This document shows positions 1 through 8,100 of a stretch of DNA of 33,467 nucleotides, piece after piece. The number at the start of each line of letters is the position of its first letter. Within the stretch, counting starts at the first letter, position 1. The position numbers and the translations under genes were made by a program. The stretch is from Streptomyces hydrogenans. GTDB taxonomy: Bacteria; Actinomycetota; Actinomycetes; Streptomycetales; Streptomycetaceae. The DNA is taken from assembly GCF_014656075.1 (NCBI RefSeq), contig NZ_BNBS01000089.1, positions 1 to 33,467 of the forward strand. The letters run 5' to 3'. Under the pieces are notes generated by a model. The model was not told where the DNA came from and ran no database searches. It was given only the letters and a program-made list of their open reading frames with translations.

Positions 1-1254
1 GCCGGCGCGGGGTACGCCGTACCCGCCGCCGAGGCCGCCGTCGACGTGGCCGAGAGCCGTACCGTGCCCGCCCCGCCGGCCTACGCCCCCGCCGTCCCCG
101 CCCGGCCCGACCCCGTCTCCGCCATCCCGTGGGGCCTGCGCGTCGCCGGCGAGGCGGGCTGGCGGCTGCTCGTCCTGGCCGGCACGGTCTGGGTGCTGAT
201 GCGGGTCATCAGCTCCGTCCAGCTCGTCGTCCTCGCCTTCGTCGCCGCGCTCCTGGTGACCGCCCTGCTCCAGCCGACCGTGGCCCGGCTGCGGGCCAGG
301 GGCGTGCCGCGCGGGCTCGCCACCGCCCTCACCGCCACCGCCGGCTTCGTCGTGATGGGGCTCGTCGGCTGGTTCGTGGTCTGGCAGGTGATGGACAACA
401 TCGACAACCTCACCGACCGGGTCAGGGACGGCATCGAGGAGCTCAAGCGCTGGCTCCTCGACAGCCCCTTCCACGTGACCGAGCGGCAGATCAACGAGAT
501 CGCCAAGAACCTCAGCGACACCATCGGCGCCAACGCCGAGCAGATCACCTCCGCCGGGCTCCAGGGCGTGACCGTGATCGTCGAGACCATGACCGGCATA
601 CTGCTCGCGATGTTCTCCACCCTCTTCCTGCTCTACGACGGGAAGAAGGTCTGGGAGTGGACCCTCAAGCTCGTCCCCGCGCAGGCCCGGCCCGGGGTCG
701 CCGGCGCCGGTCCGCGCGCCTGGCGCACCCTCACCGCCTACGTGCGCGGCACCGTCCTGGTCGCCCTGATCGACGCGGTCTTCATCGGCCTCGGGCTCTA
801 CTTCCTCGAAGTGCCGATGGCGGTGCCGCTCGCCGTCTTCATCTTCCTCTTCGCCTTCATCCCGCTCGTCGGCGCCGTCATCTCCGGCGCCCTCGCCGTG
901 ATCGTCGCCCTGGTCACCAACGGGCCGGGCACCGCGCTCGGCGTGCTCCTGGTGGTCCTCGCCGTGCAGCAGATCGAGGGCCACGTCCTCCAGCCGTTCA
1001 TCCTCGGCCGGGCCGTCCGGGTCCACCCGCTGGCCGTGGTCCTCGCCGTGGCCGCCGGCGGACTGACCGCCGGCATCGGCGGAGCCGTCGTCGCCGTCCC
1101 GCTCGTCGCGGTCGCCAACACCGTCGTCGGCTACCTCAAGGCGTGGAGCCACGAACCCGCGCTGCTCACCGCGCCCGAGCCGCGCGGCGCGACCGCCTTC
1201 GAGGTGGCGCCGACCCCCGCGCCCGGCTCGCCGGACCGAAAGGGCCCGGCGTGA
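1..1254 (+). CDS. AI-2E family transporter (PerM-like), 5' end outside window
   Basis: Polytopic inner-membrane protein of the AI-2E exporter/PerM family. From a GTG at 46 the protein would be 402 aa, with hydrophobic segments near residues 37-70, 85-115, 170-195 and several from 230 to 365, and a soluble stretch around residues 115-165, the usual family arrangement. The reading frame stays open with GC-rich third positions back to base 1, and no Shine-Dalgarno precedes the GTG at 46, so the true start probably lies upstream of the window. The C-terminus is a Pro/Ala-rich cytoplasmic tail. It overlaps the next gene by 4 bp (GTGA), so the two are probably translationally coupled. Some family members export autoinducer-2 or act as ion antiporters; the substrate here cannot be told. 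Confidence 0.85.
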   Translation, partial: AGAGYAVPAAEAAVDVAESRTVPAPPAYAPAVPARPDPVSAIPWGLRVAGEAGWRLLVLAGTVWVLMRVISSVQLVVLAFVAALLVTALLQPTVARLRARGVPRGLATALTATAGFVVMGLVGWFVVWQVMDNIDNLTDRVRDGIEELKRWLLDSPFHVTERQINEIAKNLSDTIGANAEQITSAGLQGVTVIVETMTGILLAMFSTLFLLYDGKKVWEWTLKLVPAQARPGVAGAGPRAWRTLTAYVRGTVLVALIDAVFIGLGLYFLEVPMAVPLAVFIFLFAFIPLVGAVISGALAVIVALVTNGPGTALGVLLVVLAVQQIEGHVLQPFILGRAVRVHPLAVVLAVAAGGLTAGIGGAVVAVPLVAVANTVVGYLKAWSHEPALLTAPEPRGATAFEVAPTPAPGSPDRKGPA

Positions 1255-1931
1255 TATCCGAGCCCGAGCTGGAGGGCGGCGCCCCCTTCGGGACCACCGA
1301 GCTGCTGACCGAGGAACGGGCGCCGCGCCCGCGCCCGCGCCGGACCGGGTCGCGCCCGCTGTGGGCACTCGGCGGCGCGCTGCTCGCCTCGGCGCTGTGG
1401 GGCGGCGGGCTGTACGCGTACGAGGCCGGCCGGCCGGACGAGGGCGTGGACCTGGGCGGCCTGGAGGCCGTGGAGGACCTGTGCGAGCGGGCTGAACTGA
1501 AGGCCCTGGCGATGGTCCTCGGCGAGCGGGGCGCCACGGGCCCGGGGCCGTACCTGGAAGATCCGGTGCTGAGCGAGAGCTCCTGCTCGGCCACCTTCGG
1601 CCAGGGCGACCGCGAGCAGGGCGTCGAGGTCCGCTACACCCTGCACAAGGGGGTCGACCCCGGGATCGAGTTCGCCGCGCGCGCGAAGCACGAGGGCCTG
1701 CTGCTGCCGGTCGCGGGCGTCGGCGAGCAGGCGTTCTTCGGCGACCGGGGCGAGGACGGCGGGACGCTGCGGGTGCTCGACGGGCAGGCGGTCGTCCAGC
1801 TCGACATCTACCGCAACTGGTACGAGAACGAGGACGGCGAGGCCGTCGAGCAGGGCGCACCCGACCTCTCCGGGATCGACGTCCCGATGGCCCAGGACGC
1901 CCTGGCGCTGCTCGCCGCGCTCAAGAAGTAG
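1251..1931 (+). CDS. Small membrane-anchored protein of unknown function
   Basis: A 226-aa protein that I do not recognise. The start is a GTG at 1251 whose last bases form the TGA of the upstream transporter gene (4-bp overlap), which strongly supports this start. Residues 1-35 are acidic then Arg/Pro-rich; one hydrophobic segment at about residues 36-57 (LWALGGALLASALWGG) looks like a signal anchor. The remaining ~170 residues are acidic and presumably extracytoplasmic, with two cysteines (one near the membrane-proximal end, one about 30 residues later) that could form a disulfide. The profile fits the large class of actinobacterial exported proteins found next to transporters. It ends just before a strong hairpin. 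Confidence 0.75.
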   Translation: MISEPELEGGAPFGTTELLTEERAPRPRPRRTGSRPLWALGGALLASALWGGGLYAYEAGRPDEGVDLGGLEAVEDLCERAELKALAMVLGERGATGPGPYLEDPVLSESSCSATFGQGDREQGVEVRYTLHKGVDPGIEFAARAKHEGLLLPVAGVGEQAFFGDRGEDGGTLRVLDGQAVVQLDIYRNWYENEDGEAVEQGAPDLSGIDVPMAQDALALLAALKK

Positions 1932-1944
1932 CGCGGACACGGAG

Positions 1945-1977
1945 AAGGGCCCCGGAGCACTCGGCTCCGGGGCCCTT
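1945..1977. terminator. Bidirectional terminator between convergent genes
   Basis: Perfect 14-bp inverted repeat (AAGGGCCCCGGAGC at 1945-1958 and its complement at 1964-1977) with a 5-nt loop. It sits between the + strand membrane-protein gene (stop 1931) and the - strand ahpD (stop 1998), so it can serve both. There is no U-run, as is usual in Streptomyces. Confidence 0.85.
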
Positions 1978-1997
1978 CCCGCGTACGGTCGCGCCGA

Positions 1998-2531
1998 CTA
2001 CTCGGCGAGGACGGCTTCCGCGTCCAGGGTGACGGCGACCGCCTGGATCACCGAGGCGATCTTGAACGCCTCCTGGATCGTCTCGCGGTCGACGCCGGCC
2101 TTGCGCAGGACCTGCTCGTGCGAGTCCAGGCACTGGCCGCAGCCGTTGATCGCGGAGACGGCCAGCGACCAGAGCTCGAAGTCGACCTTCTCGACGCCGG
2201 GGTTGCCGATGACGTTCATCCGCAGACCGGCCCGCATCGTCCCGTACTCGGGGTCCGACAGCAGGTGCCGGGTCCGGTAGAAGACGTTGTTCATCGCCAT
2301 GATGGCGGCGGCGGACTTGGCGGCCTGGTACGCCTCGGGCTTCAGGTTCGCCTGGGCCTCGGGCTCCAGCTCCTTGAGCACCTTCGGCGAGCGCGAGGCG
2401 ATCGCGCAGGCGAGGACGGTGCCCCAGAGCTGCTGCTGCGGCAGCTCGCTGTTGCCGATGACCGAGCCGAGGTTCAGCTTCAGGTCCTTGGCGAAGTCCG
2501 GTATGGCGGACTTGAGCTCATCGAGGGCCAT
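1998..2531 (-). CDS. ahpD: Alkyl hydroperoxide reductase AhpD
   Basis: Carboxymuconolactone-decarboxylase-fold alkylhydroperoxidase that, in actinobacteria, reduces oxidised AhpC. The 177-aa protein carries the redox motif CGQC followed by LDSHEQ (residues about 130-140), the Cys-x-x-Cys and His signature of AhpD, and the family's full length. Two starts are possible: a GTG at 2537 overlapping the ahpC stop by 4 bp, and an ATG at 2531 five bases after GGTGAG. I chose the ATG because it gives the usual MALDEL N-terminus. It is the second gene of the ahpC-ahpD operon, directly downstream of ahpC and facing the terminator at 1945-1977. Confidence 0.96.
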   Translation of the reverse strand: MALDELKSAIPDFAKDLKLNLGSVIGNSELPQQQLWGTVLACAIASRSPKVLKELEPEAQANLKPEAYQAAKSAAAIMAMNNVFYRTRHLLSDPEYGTMRAGLRMNVIGNPGVEKVDFELWSLAVSAINGCGQCLDSHEQVLRKAGVDRETIQEAFKIASVIQAVAVTLDAEAVLAE

Positions 2532-2533
2532 GC

Positions 2534-3088
2534 TCACTCACCGGCCAGGAGCGCACCGGCGTCCAGGGTGGACTCGCCCTTGTTCCAGTTGCAGGGGCAG
2601 AGCTCGTCGGTCTGCAGGGCGTCGAGGACCCGCAGGACCTCCTTGGGGTTACGGCCGACGGAGCCGGCGGTCACCATGGTGAACTGGATCTCGTTGTTCG
2701 GGTCCACGATGAAGACGGCGCGCTGGGCGAAGCCGTCCTCGCCCTCGACGCCGCAGTCGCGCATGAGCTCGTGCTTCGAGTCGGCGAGCATCGGGAAGGG
2801 CAGGTCACGCAGGTCGGCGTGGTCCTTGCGCCAGGCGTGGTGGACGAACTCGGAGTCGCCCGAGACGCCGAGGATCTGGGCGTCGCGATCGGCGAACTCG
2901 TCGTTCAGCTTGCCGAACGCGGCGATCTCGGTCGGGCAGACGAAGGTGAAGTCCTTCGGCCAGAAGAACACCACGCGCCACTTGCCCTCGTAGGACTTGT
3001 GGTCGATCTGCTCGAACTCCTTGCCGCTCTCCAGCGACACGCAGGCGGTCAGGTCGTAGGTGGGGAACTGGTCACCGACAGTGAGCAC
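2534..3088 (-). CDS. ahpC: Peroxiredoxin AhpC
   Basis: 2-Cys peroxiredoxin that reduces hydrogen peroxide and organic hydroperoxides. The 184-aa protein has the peroxidatic cysteine in TFVCPTE (Cys51) and the resolving cysteines in the C-terminal CPCNW (Cys164/166). The start is the GTG at 3088, preceded on the minus strand by AAGGAGAG about seven bases away; an in-frame codon five residues further upstream is less likely because it would swallow the ribosome site. It is transcribed divergently from oxyR across a ~130-bp intergenic region and overlaps or abuts ahpD, so the locus is the classic OxyR-controlled ahpCD unit. Confidence 0.97.
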   Translation of the reverse strand: MLTVGDQFPTYDLTACVSLESGKEFEQIDHKSYEGKWRVVFFWPKDFTFVCPTEIAAFGKLNDEFADRDAQILGVSGDSEFVHHAWRKDHADLRDLPFPMLADSKHELMRDCGVEGEDGFAQRAVFIVDPNNEIQFTMVTAGSVGRNPKEVLRVLDALQTDELCPCNWNKGESTLDAGALLAGE

Positions 3089-3221
3089 GCGCTCTCCTTG
3101 CAAGGGGGAAGGGTCCCTTTTGGGGTCTTCCGTGAGGGGTTGGACTGATCACAGCATGGCACGCAGTGCATTGATCAGGGAAATAGCTAGAGTGGGTCGT
3201 GTTGATCGAAGGTGGTTATCA
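3089..3221. promoter_or_regulatory. Divergent ahpC/oxyR control region with TGATC repeats
   Basis: This intergenic region is AT-richer than its surroundings. It carries TGATCA at 3146-3151 and 3172-3177 and TGATCG at 3203-3208, and a palindromic TAGCTA at 3184-3189 overlapping TAGAGT (3188-3193), a good Streptomyces -10 match reading toward oxyR. OxyR in Streptomyces is known to bind between these two genes; which of these elements it contacts cannot be decided by eye. Confidence 0.5.
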
Positions 3222-4196
3222 GTGGCTTCCCCGTACGCCCCCCAGCACGCCCCCCAGCGCGCCAAGCAGCCCAGCCTCTCCCAGCTCAGGGCCTTCGCGG
3301 CGGTCGCCGAGCATCTGCACTTCCGGGACGCCGCTGCCGCCATCGGCATGAGCCAGCCCGCGCTCTCGGGCGCGGTTTCGGCCCTCGAAGAGGCACTCGG
3401 TGTCCAGCTCCTGGAGCGGACCACCCGCAAGGTGCTGCTCTCGCCCGCGGGGGAGCGGCTCGCCGTCCGGACCCGGGCCGTCCTCGACGCGGTCGCCGAG
3501 CTGATGGACGAGGCGGAGGGGGCGCGCGCCCCCTTCACCGGGGTGCTGCGCCTGGGCGTCATCCCGACCGTCGCGCCCTACCTGCTGCCGGCCGTGCTGC
3601 GGCTGACCCACCGCCGCTACCCCGAGCTCGACCTCCAGGTCCACGAGGAGCAGACCTCCTCCCTGCTTGAGGGGCTGGCCGCCGGACGGCTCGACCTGCT
3701 GCTCCTCGCCGTGCCGCTCGGCGTGCCCGGCGTCACCGAACTCCCGCTCTTCGACGAGGACTTCGTGCTGGTCACCACGGAGGGGCACCCGCTGGCGGGG
3801 CGGGACGACATCCCACGCGAGGCCCTCAGGGAGCTGCGGCTGCTGCTGCTCGACGAGGGGCACTGCCTGCGCGACCAGGCCCTCGACATCTGCCGCGAGG
3901 CGGGGCGGGAGGACGGCGCCGAGGTCACCACCACCGCGGCCGGCCTGTCGACGCTGGTCCAGCTGGTCGCCGGGGGGCTCGGCGTGACCCTGCTGCCGCG
4001 CACCGCCGTCACCGTCGAGACCGCCCGCAACACCGCCCTGTGCACGGGCTCCTTCACCGCCCCGGCGCCGTCCCGCCGGGTCGCCCTGGCGATGCGGACC
4101 GGCGCGGCCCGCCAGTCCGATTTCGAGGAGCTGGCCGAGGCCCTGCGCGAGGAGCTGGAGGCGCTCCCGGTACGGGTGCTGGGCGCGGGTTCCTGA
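3222..4196 (+). CDS. oxyR: Hydrogen-peroxide sensor regulator OxyR (LysR family)
   Basis: LysR-type regulator of 324 aa. It has an N-terminal winged HTH (about residues 17-77, with DAAAAIGMSQPALSGAV as recognition region) followed by the effector domain. The redox pair is present: Cys215 in DEGHCLRDQ and Cys224 in LDIC, the same nine-residue spacing as Cys199/Cys208 of E. coli OxyR. The GTG at 3222 is chosen because AAGGTGG lies about seven bases upstream and earlier in-frame codons would run into the promoter region. It is divergent from ahpCD, its expected target. The stop codon lies inside the left arm of a strong hairpin. Confidence 0.96.
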   Translation: MASPYAPQHAPQRAKQPSLSQLRAFAAVAEHLHFRDAAAAIGMSQPALSGAVSALEEALGVQLLERTTRKVLLSPAGERLAVRTRAVLDAVAELMDEAEGARAPFTGVLRLGVIPTVAPYLLPAVLRLTHRRYPELDLQVHEEQTSSLLEGLAAGRLDLLLLAVPLGVPGVTELPLFDEDFVLVTTEGHPLAGRDDIPREALRELRLLLLDEGHCLRDQALDICREAGREDGAEVTTTAAGLSTLVQLVAGGLGVTLLPRTAVTVETARNTALCTGSFTAPAPSRRVALAMRTGAARQSDFEELAEALREELEALPVRVLGAGS

Positions 4197-4224
4197 CACC
4201 CCCCGGTGCCAGGAACCCGCGCCC
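4181..4224 (+). terminator. oxyR terminator hairpin overlapping the stop codon
   Basis: Perfect 15-bp inverted repeat, GGGCGCGGGTTCCTG at 4181-4195 and its complement at 4210-4224. The stem continues after one mismatch with CACC/GGTG around a CCCC loop. The left arm includes the last codons of oxyR and two bases of its TGA. It lies between convergent genes, so it may also stop the operon at 4249. Confidence 0.8.
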
Positions 4225-4248
4225 CGACTCGTACACGTGCCCGGCGGG

Positions 4249-6603
4249 TTACTCCGTGCGCAGGCCGTCCGCGCGCATCAGCCGCCACAGGAGCGGCAGG
4301 CTCAGCAGCGTCACCGCCGCGATGAGCGCGGCGCCGACGCCGACGACCGGCAGGAAGACCCACCAGTCGTGCACCCGCTGGCCGGTCATCGCCAGCAGGA
4401 CCGAGCCGAGGCCGAGACCGCCCGCGACCGCGAGGGCCAGTCCGAGGGCGATCGGCACCGCCGTCTGCCACAGCACAGAACAGCCCAGGGTGGTGCGGCG
4501 GGTGCCGAAGGCGACCAGCGAGGAGAGCAGCCGCTTGCGGTCCCGCAGCTGCTCCAGGGTCGCGACCAGCAGGGAGGCCGCCACCAGCAGCATCGTCAGG
4601 GTGGAGCCGACGAGGATGCCGGTGCGGACGCTGAGGAACTTGGAGCTCTGCTCGGTGTCGCTCAGCCCGCGGACGGTGGCGGTCGGGTCGATCTCCAGGG
4701 CGGCGTTGCGCACCACTTCGGGGGCGTCCGGCAGGCTCGGGTCGAGCCGCACCAGCACCTCGGACCGCGGGTTCTCCAGAGGGGCCGCGCCGATCGCCCT
4801 CGGGGTGGCGAGGACGCCGTAGCGGTGCAGTCCGACCGGGTCGGGGCGGGCCGTCACCACGCGGGCGGTGGCCGGGATCCGCCACTCGGGCACGGTCCCC
4901 TTCGTCTCGGCCGGGTCGCGGAGCGTGACCAGGGCGCCGGGGCGGGCGGTCTCCCTGATCCGGGGGGCGTCCGGGGCGTCGGTGGCGCCCTTCGGCGGCA
5001 CCACCACGAAGACGTCGCCGTCCGCGCAGGAGGGGAGCACGGCGTACTCGCGCAGCGAGGCGCAGTCGCCGACGGAGAACGGGGCGATCGGCCGGAACTC
5101 CTCGCCCGGCTTCAGCGGCCCGTGCCGGTAGACGTGCGAGTCGACCGTGCCGATCACGCCGGTGACCCCCTCGACGGCGGCGAGCCGGTCGATGGTCCGG
5201 CGGGCGTCGGCGCCGTCCCGTGCGTCCAGCGAGGTCTGGAGCTGGGCCCGGCTGGTGTCGTGGCCGGTTTCGGCGGTGAAGGTGTGCTCCATCGCCTGGA
5301 AGAGCATCTGGAGCGCGATCGCCCCGGCCGCCGCGACCACGATCCCGCTGACCGCGCGGGCGGCGGTGCCGCTGGACAGCTGGAGCCGGCGCACGGCGAG
5401 CTGCCAGGAGACCGGGCCGCCGCGCAGCCGCTTCACCGCCGCCTCGACCAGCCACGGCAGCAGCCCCGTCAGGCCGATCAGAACGAGGACGGTGCCCGCG
5501 CCGATGGTGAAGGTGTCGATGCCGGTGTCCTCGACCTGGATGCCGCCGACCGCCGGGACGAGCAGCGCGGCCCCGGCGGCGAGGATCAGCAGCCGCCACC
5601 ACAGCCGGCGGCGGCGTGGGGTGGAGGTCCGCACCACGCCCAGCGGCTCGATGGCCACCCCGCGCAGGGCGAGGAGCGTGACCACCACCGAGGAGACCGG
5701 CACCACGGCGAGGACGAGCAGGGCGAGCAGGGTGTGCGGGACGACGTCGGACGGGAAGGCGTTGACGTCCCAGATCTCGACGGTCCCGGCGAACTGCCGG
5801 GAGGCCAGGAAGAGTCCGGCGCCGACGACCAGGCCGAGCAGGGCGCCCGCGAGCGACTCGCCGGCCGCGACCCGCCGGGTGGTGGCGTTGTCCGCGCCGA
5901 CCAGCCGGAGGGCGGCGAGCCGCCGGTCGCGCTGCTCGCCGCCGAAGCGGGCGGCGGTGCCGATGAAGACGAGGACCGGCAGCAGCAGCACCACGTAGGC
6001 GATGACGACGAGGAGGAGCAGGAAGGCGTTCATCGGCTCCTCGGGCACCGACCAGCCGTAGCGCAGCCCGCGCCCGTCGTAGTTGTCGGTGGTGAGGAAC
6101 GGGGCGTGGGCGACGTACCGGAGTTCGTTCGGGCCGATCAGCCCGGGCTCGCCGATCGTCCCCACCACCTCGTACGGCAGCCGCTCCTTGAGGAGGGCGC
6201 CCTCCGGCGAGCCGAGCAGCCGGCCGAGGGCGGGGGAGACCAGCATCTCGCCCGCCGCGGGCACGCCGTCGGTGCCGGGCGGCACGGCGGCCCCGGGACC
6301 CTCGGGCTTGAGGAGCAGGCCGGAGAGGGCGGCGCCCCGGTAGGAGCTGTACTGGGTGTAGTGGAGGAAGGTCCCGGGGCCGGGCTCCTCGATCATCCGG
6401 TGGCTGGCGTCGGGGGCCCGGGCCGACTCCCTGACCTCGCGCTGGAAGAGCATGTTCGGCAGCGAGGAGGCGAGCAGGAGCAGGGCCACGCCGAAGCCGA
6501 CGCCGGCCGCGGTGAGCAGGGTGCGGAGCACCCCGGAGCGGCCTCCGGTGACGGCGAAGCGGGCGCCCAGCGCGAGGTCGCGGGCCCAGATGCGCGGGTT
6601 CAC
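4249..6603 (-). CDS. ABC transporter permease, FtsX/MacB-like
   Basis: A 784-aa permease with the duplicated FtsX arrangement: one N-terminal membrane segment (about residues 20-45), a long extracytoplasmic domain, a cluster of membrane segments near residues 195-370 and 405-440, a second large outer domain with several cysteines, and a last cluster from about residue 640 to the C-terminus. The GTG start at 6603 overlaps the TGA of the ATPase gene by 4 bp. Proteins of this type act as mechanotransmission or export permeases for lipids, peptides or drugs, not as importers. The substrate is unknown; the PadR gene in the same operon suggests an inducible export or envelope-stress function. Confidence 0.9.
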   Translation of the reverse strand: MNPRIWARDLALGARFAVTGGRSGVLRTLLTAAGVGFGVALLLLASSLPNMLFQREVRESARAPDASHRMIEEPGPGTFLHYTQYSSYRGAALSGLLLKPEGPGAAVPPGTDGVPAAGEMLVSPALGRLLGSPEGALLKERLPYEVVGTIGEPGLIGPNELRYVAHAPFLTTDNYDGRGLRYGWSVPEEPMNAFLLLLVVIAYVVLLLPVLVFIGTAARFGGEQRDRRLAALRLVGADNATTRRVAAGESLAGALLGLVVGAGLFLASRQFAGTVEIWDVNAFPSDVVPHTLLALLVLAVVPVSSVVVTLLALRGVAIEPLGVVRTSTPRRRRLWWRLLILAAGAALLVPAVGGIQVEDTGIDTFTIGAGTVLVLIGLTGLLPWLVEAAVKRLRGGPVSWQLAVRRLQLSSGTAARAVSGIVVAAAGAIALQMLFQAMEHTFTAETGHDTSRAQLQTSLDARDGADARRTIDRLAAVEGVTGVIGTVDSHVYRHGPLKPGEEFRPIAPFSVGDCASLREYAVLPSCADGDVFVVVPPKGATDAPDAPRIRETARPGALVTLRDPAETKGTVPEWRIPATARVVTARPDPVGLHRYGVLATPRAIGAAPLENPRSEVLVRLDPSLPDAPEVVRNAALEIDPTATVRGLSDTEQSSKFLSVRTGILVGSTLTMLLVAASLLVATLEQLRDRKRLLSSLVAFGTRRTTLGCSVLWQTAVPIALGLALAVAGGLGLGSVLLAMTGQRVHDWWVFLPVVGVGAALIAAVTLLSLPLLWRLMRADGLRTE

Positions 6604-7283
6604 GCGGCCCACTCCGAGGAGCGGACCGAGCCGTCGCGGACGACGACCTCGCGGTCGGACCAGGCGGCGACGCGGGCCTCGTGGGTGACGAGGACGACGG
6701 CCGCGCCGGTGTCCCGGGAGGCGTCGGTGAGCAGCCGCATCACGCGCTCGCCGTTGAGCGAGTCGAGGGCGCCGGTCGGTTCGTCGGCGAAGATCACGCG
6801 GGGGGACGAGACGAGGGCGCGGGCGACGGCGACCCGCTGCCCCTGGCCGCCGGATATCTCACCGGGGCGCTTGGCCGCGGTGTCGTCGACCTCCAGGCGG
6901 GCGAGCCATTCGAGGGCCCGGGCCTCGGCGGCCTTCCGCTTCTCGCCGTTCAGCCGGAGCGGCAGGGCGACGTTCTCCACGCAGCTCAGCTCGGGGACGA
7001 GCTGGCCGAACTGGAAGACGAAGCCGAAGTCGGTGCGGCGCAGGGCGCTGCGGGCCGTGTCGGAGAGGGCGGTGATGTCGCGCCCGTCGTAGGCGAGGGT
7101 GCCCGCGTCGGGGCGGACGATGCCGGCCAGGCAGTGCAGCAGGGTGGACTTGCCGGAGCCCGAGGGGCCCATCACGGCGACGACCTCGCCCGCGCGCAGG
7201 GCGAAGTCCGCCCCGGAGAGCGCGGCGGTGGGGCCGTACGCCTTGGAGAGGCCGGTGGCCTCCAGGAGCGGTGCGGTGTTCAT
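6600..7283 (-). CDS. ABC transporter ATP-binding protein (LolD/MacB type)
   Basis: ATPase subunit of 227 aa paired with the permease gene downstream. Walker A is GPSGSGKST (residues 39-47), the Q-loop region reads FQFGQLVP, the signature is ISGGQGQR, Walker B is VIFADEPTGALDS, and the switch histidine is in LVTHE. The sequence resembles the LolD/MacB ATPases that power FtsX-like permeases. The ATG at 7283 overlaps the PadR stop (ATGA), and its own stop overlaps the permease start, so the three genes form one translationally coupled operon. Confidence 0.95.
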   Translation of the reverse strand: MNTAPLLEATGLSKAYGPTAALSGADFALRAGEVVAVMGPSGSGKSTLLHCLAGIVRPDAGTLAYDGRDITALSDTARSALRRTDFGFVFQFGQLVPELSCVENVALPLRLNGEKRKAAEARALEWLARLEVDDTAAKRPGEISGGQGQRVAVARALVSSPRVIFADEPTGALDSLNGERVMRLLTDASRDTGAAVVLVTHEARVAAWSDREVVVRDGSVRSSEWAA

Positions 7284-7804
7284 CGGCGGACCTCCTCGGC
7301 GAGCCGGTCCAGCCGGGCGGCGGTCAGTTCCAGCCAGCGCAGGTCGGCCTCCAGGTGGAAGAGGGCGTGGTCGCAGATGAGCTGGTCGGCGAGGTCGCCG
7401 TCCTTCTTGCGGCGGGTGAGCTCGCGCATCAGGCGCAGGTGCTCGGCGCGCTGGGTGTCGAGCAGTTCGGCGGCCCCGCGGCCGGTCATCAGGGCGAGGA
7501 CGACCTTGGTGTAGAGCGTCGACTGGAGGTACGGCTCCGGCTTCTCGGGCGTCGCGAGCCAGTCGGCGACGTCGGTGATGCCGGCGTCGGTGATCGCGTA
7601 CCGCTTGCGCTCGGGGCCGCCGCCGGGCTCGATGCCCTCGACGACGACGAGGCCGTTCTTCAGGAGGCGGGACATCGTCGAGTAGACCTGGCCGTAGTGG
7701 AGCGGCCGGTCGTGGCCGAACCGCTCGTCGAAGGCGCGCTTGAGGTCGTAGCCGTGGCGCGGGCCCGCTTCGAGGAGGCCGAGAAGGGTGTGACCGATGG
7801 ACAT
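7280..7804 (-). CDS. PadR-family transcriptional regulator
   Basis: A 174-aa regulator with an N-terminal PadR winged helix (GHTLLGLLEAGPRHGYDLK..., residues 3-85, including HYGQVYSTMSRLLKNGLV) and a C-terminal helical dimerisation domain rich in Leu/Arg (vinculin-like PadR-s2 type). The ATG at 7804 begins the expected MSIGH N-terminus; a GTG three codons upstream is an alternative. It is the first gene of the ABC-transporter operon. PadR proteins usually repress their own operon and are released by a ligand, often the compound exported. The candidate operator lies just upstream at 7814-7843. Confidence 0.93.
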   Translation of the reverse strand: MSIGHTLLGLLEAGPRHGYDLKRAFDERFGHDRPLHYGQVYSTMSRLLKNGLVVVEGIEPGGGPERKRYAITDAGITDVADWLATPEKPEPYLQSTLYTKVVLALMTGRGAAELLDTQRAEHLRLMRELTRRKKDGDLADQLICDHALFHLEADLRWLELTAARLDRLAEEVRR

Positions 7805-7813
7805 GGGCGTCAC

Positions 7814-7843
7814 TGTACACGGTGTGTATACGCACGTTGTATA
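7814..7843. promoter_or_regulatory. Candidate PadR operator/promoter: three TGTAYA repeats
   Basis: TGTACA (7814-7819), TGTATA (7825-7830) and TGTATA (7838-7843) lie within 30 bp, 10 bases ahead of the padR start codon, in an AT-rich island. On the minus strand TATACA is also a plausible -10. Position next to a PadR gene suggests autoregulation; this is inference. Confidence 0.5.
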
Positions 7844-7930
7844 GCCGCCCGGGACCCGCCGGGCCGGGCCGCGGGGTGGCCGGAAAGGGAGGTGCGTACG
7901 AAAGCGGAACCGGTTCTTCACGCAACCATC

Positions 7931-7995
7931 ACGTCCGCCCGGACGTCGGTTCCCCTGGGGGTGGGTGCTGATTCTCACGTCCTGAAAAGACGTGA
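7931..7995. promoter_or_regulatory. Two ACGTC palindromes upstream of the penicillin-binding protein gene
   Basis: ACGTCC-GCCC-GGACGT at 7931-7946 and TCACGTC-CTGAAAA-GACGTGA at 7975-7995 are perfect inverted repeats sharing the ACGTC core. They lie 105-170 bp ahead of the 8101 gene, in the 296-bp intergenic region shared with the divergent PadR operon. A possible -10 (TAGCTT at 8026-8031) follows. They may be operators or mRNA/DNA hairpins; the binding protein is unknown. Confidence 0.35.
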
Positions 7996-8100
7996 TCGGT
8001 TGCCCTATGTCCGCAGTGTCGGTGTTAGCTTGCTGAGCTGATCCGGCGCGACGCCGGACCGGGGACGACGGGACACACGACGAGCGGAGCGACACGCGAC

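Noticed and set aside
4237..7092. A 951-codon open frame on the + strand opposite the ABC transporter operon, and a 661-codon minus frame at 3617-5602
   Set aside because: Both are shadows of real genes: they lack recognisable domains, are filled with Gly/Arg/Pro/His low-complexity runs, and arise because high-GC genes leave other frames open.
7893..8041. Open frame following AAAGGGAGG in the padR/PBP intergenic region
   Set aside because: The GTG is too close to the supposed ribosome site and third positions are not GC-biased, unlike every real gene here.
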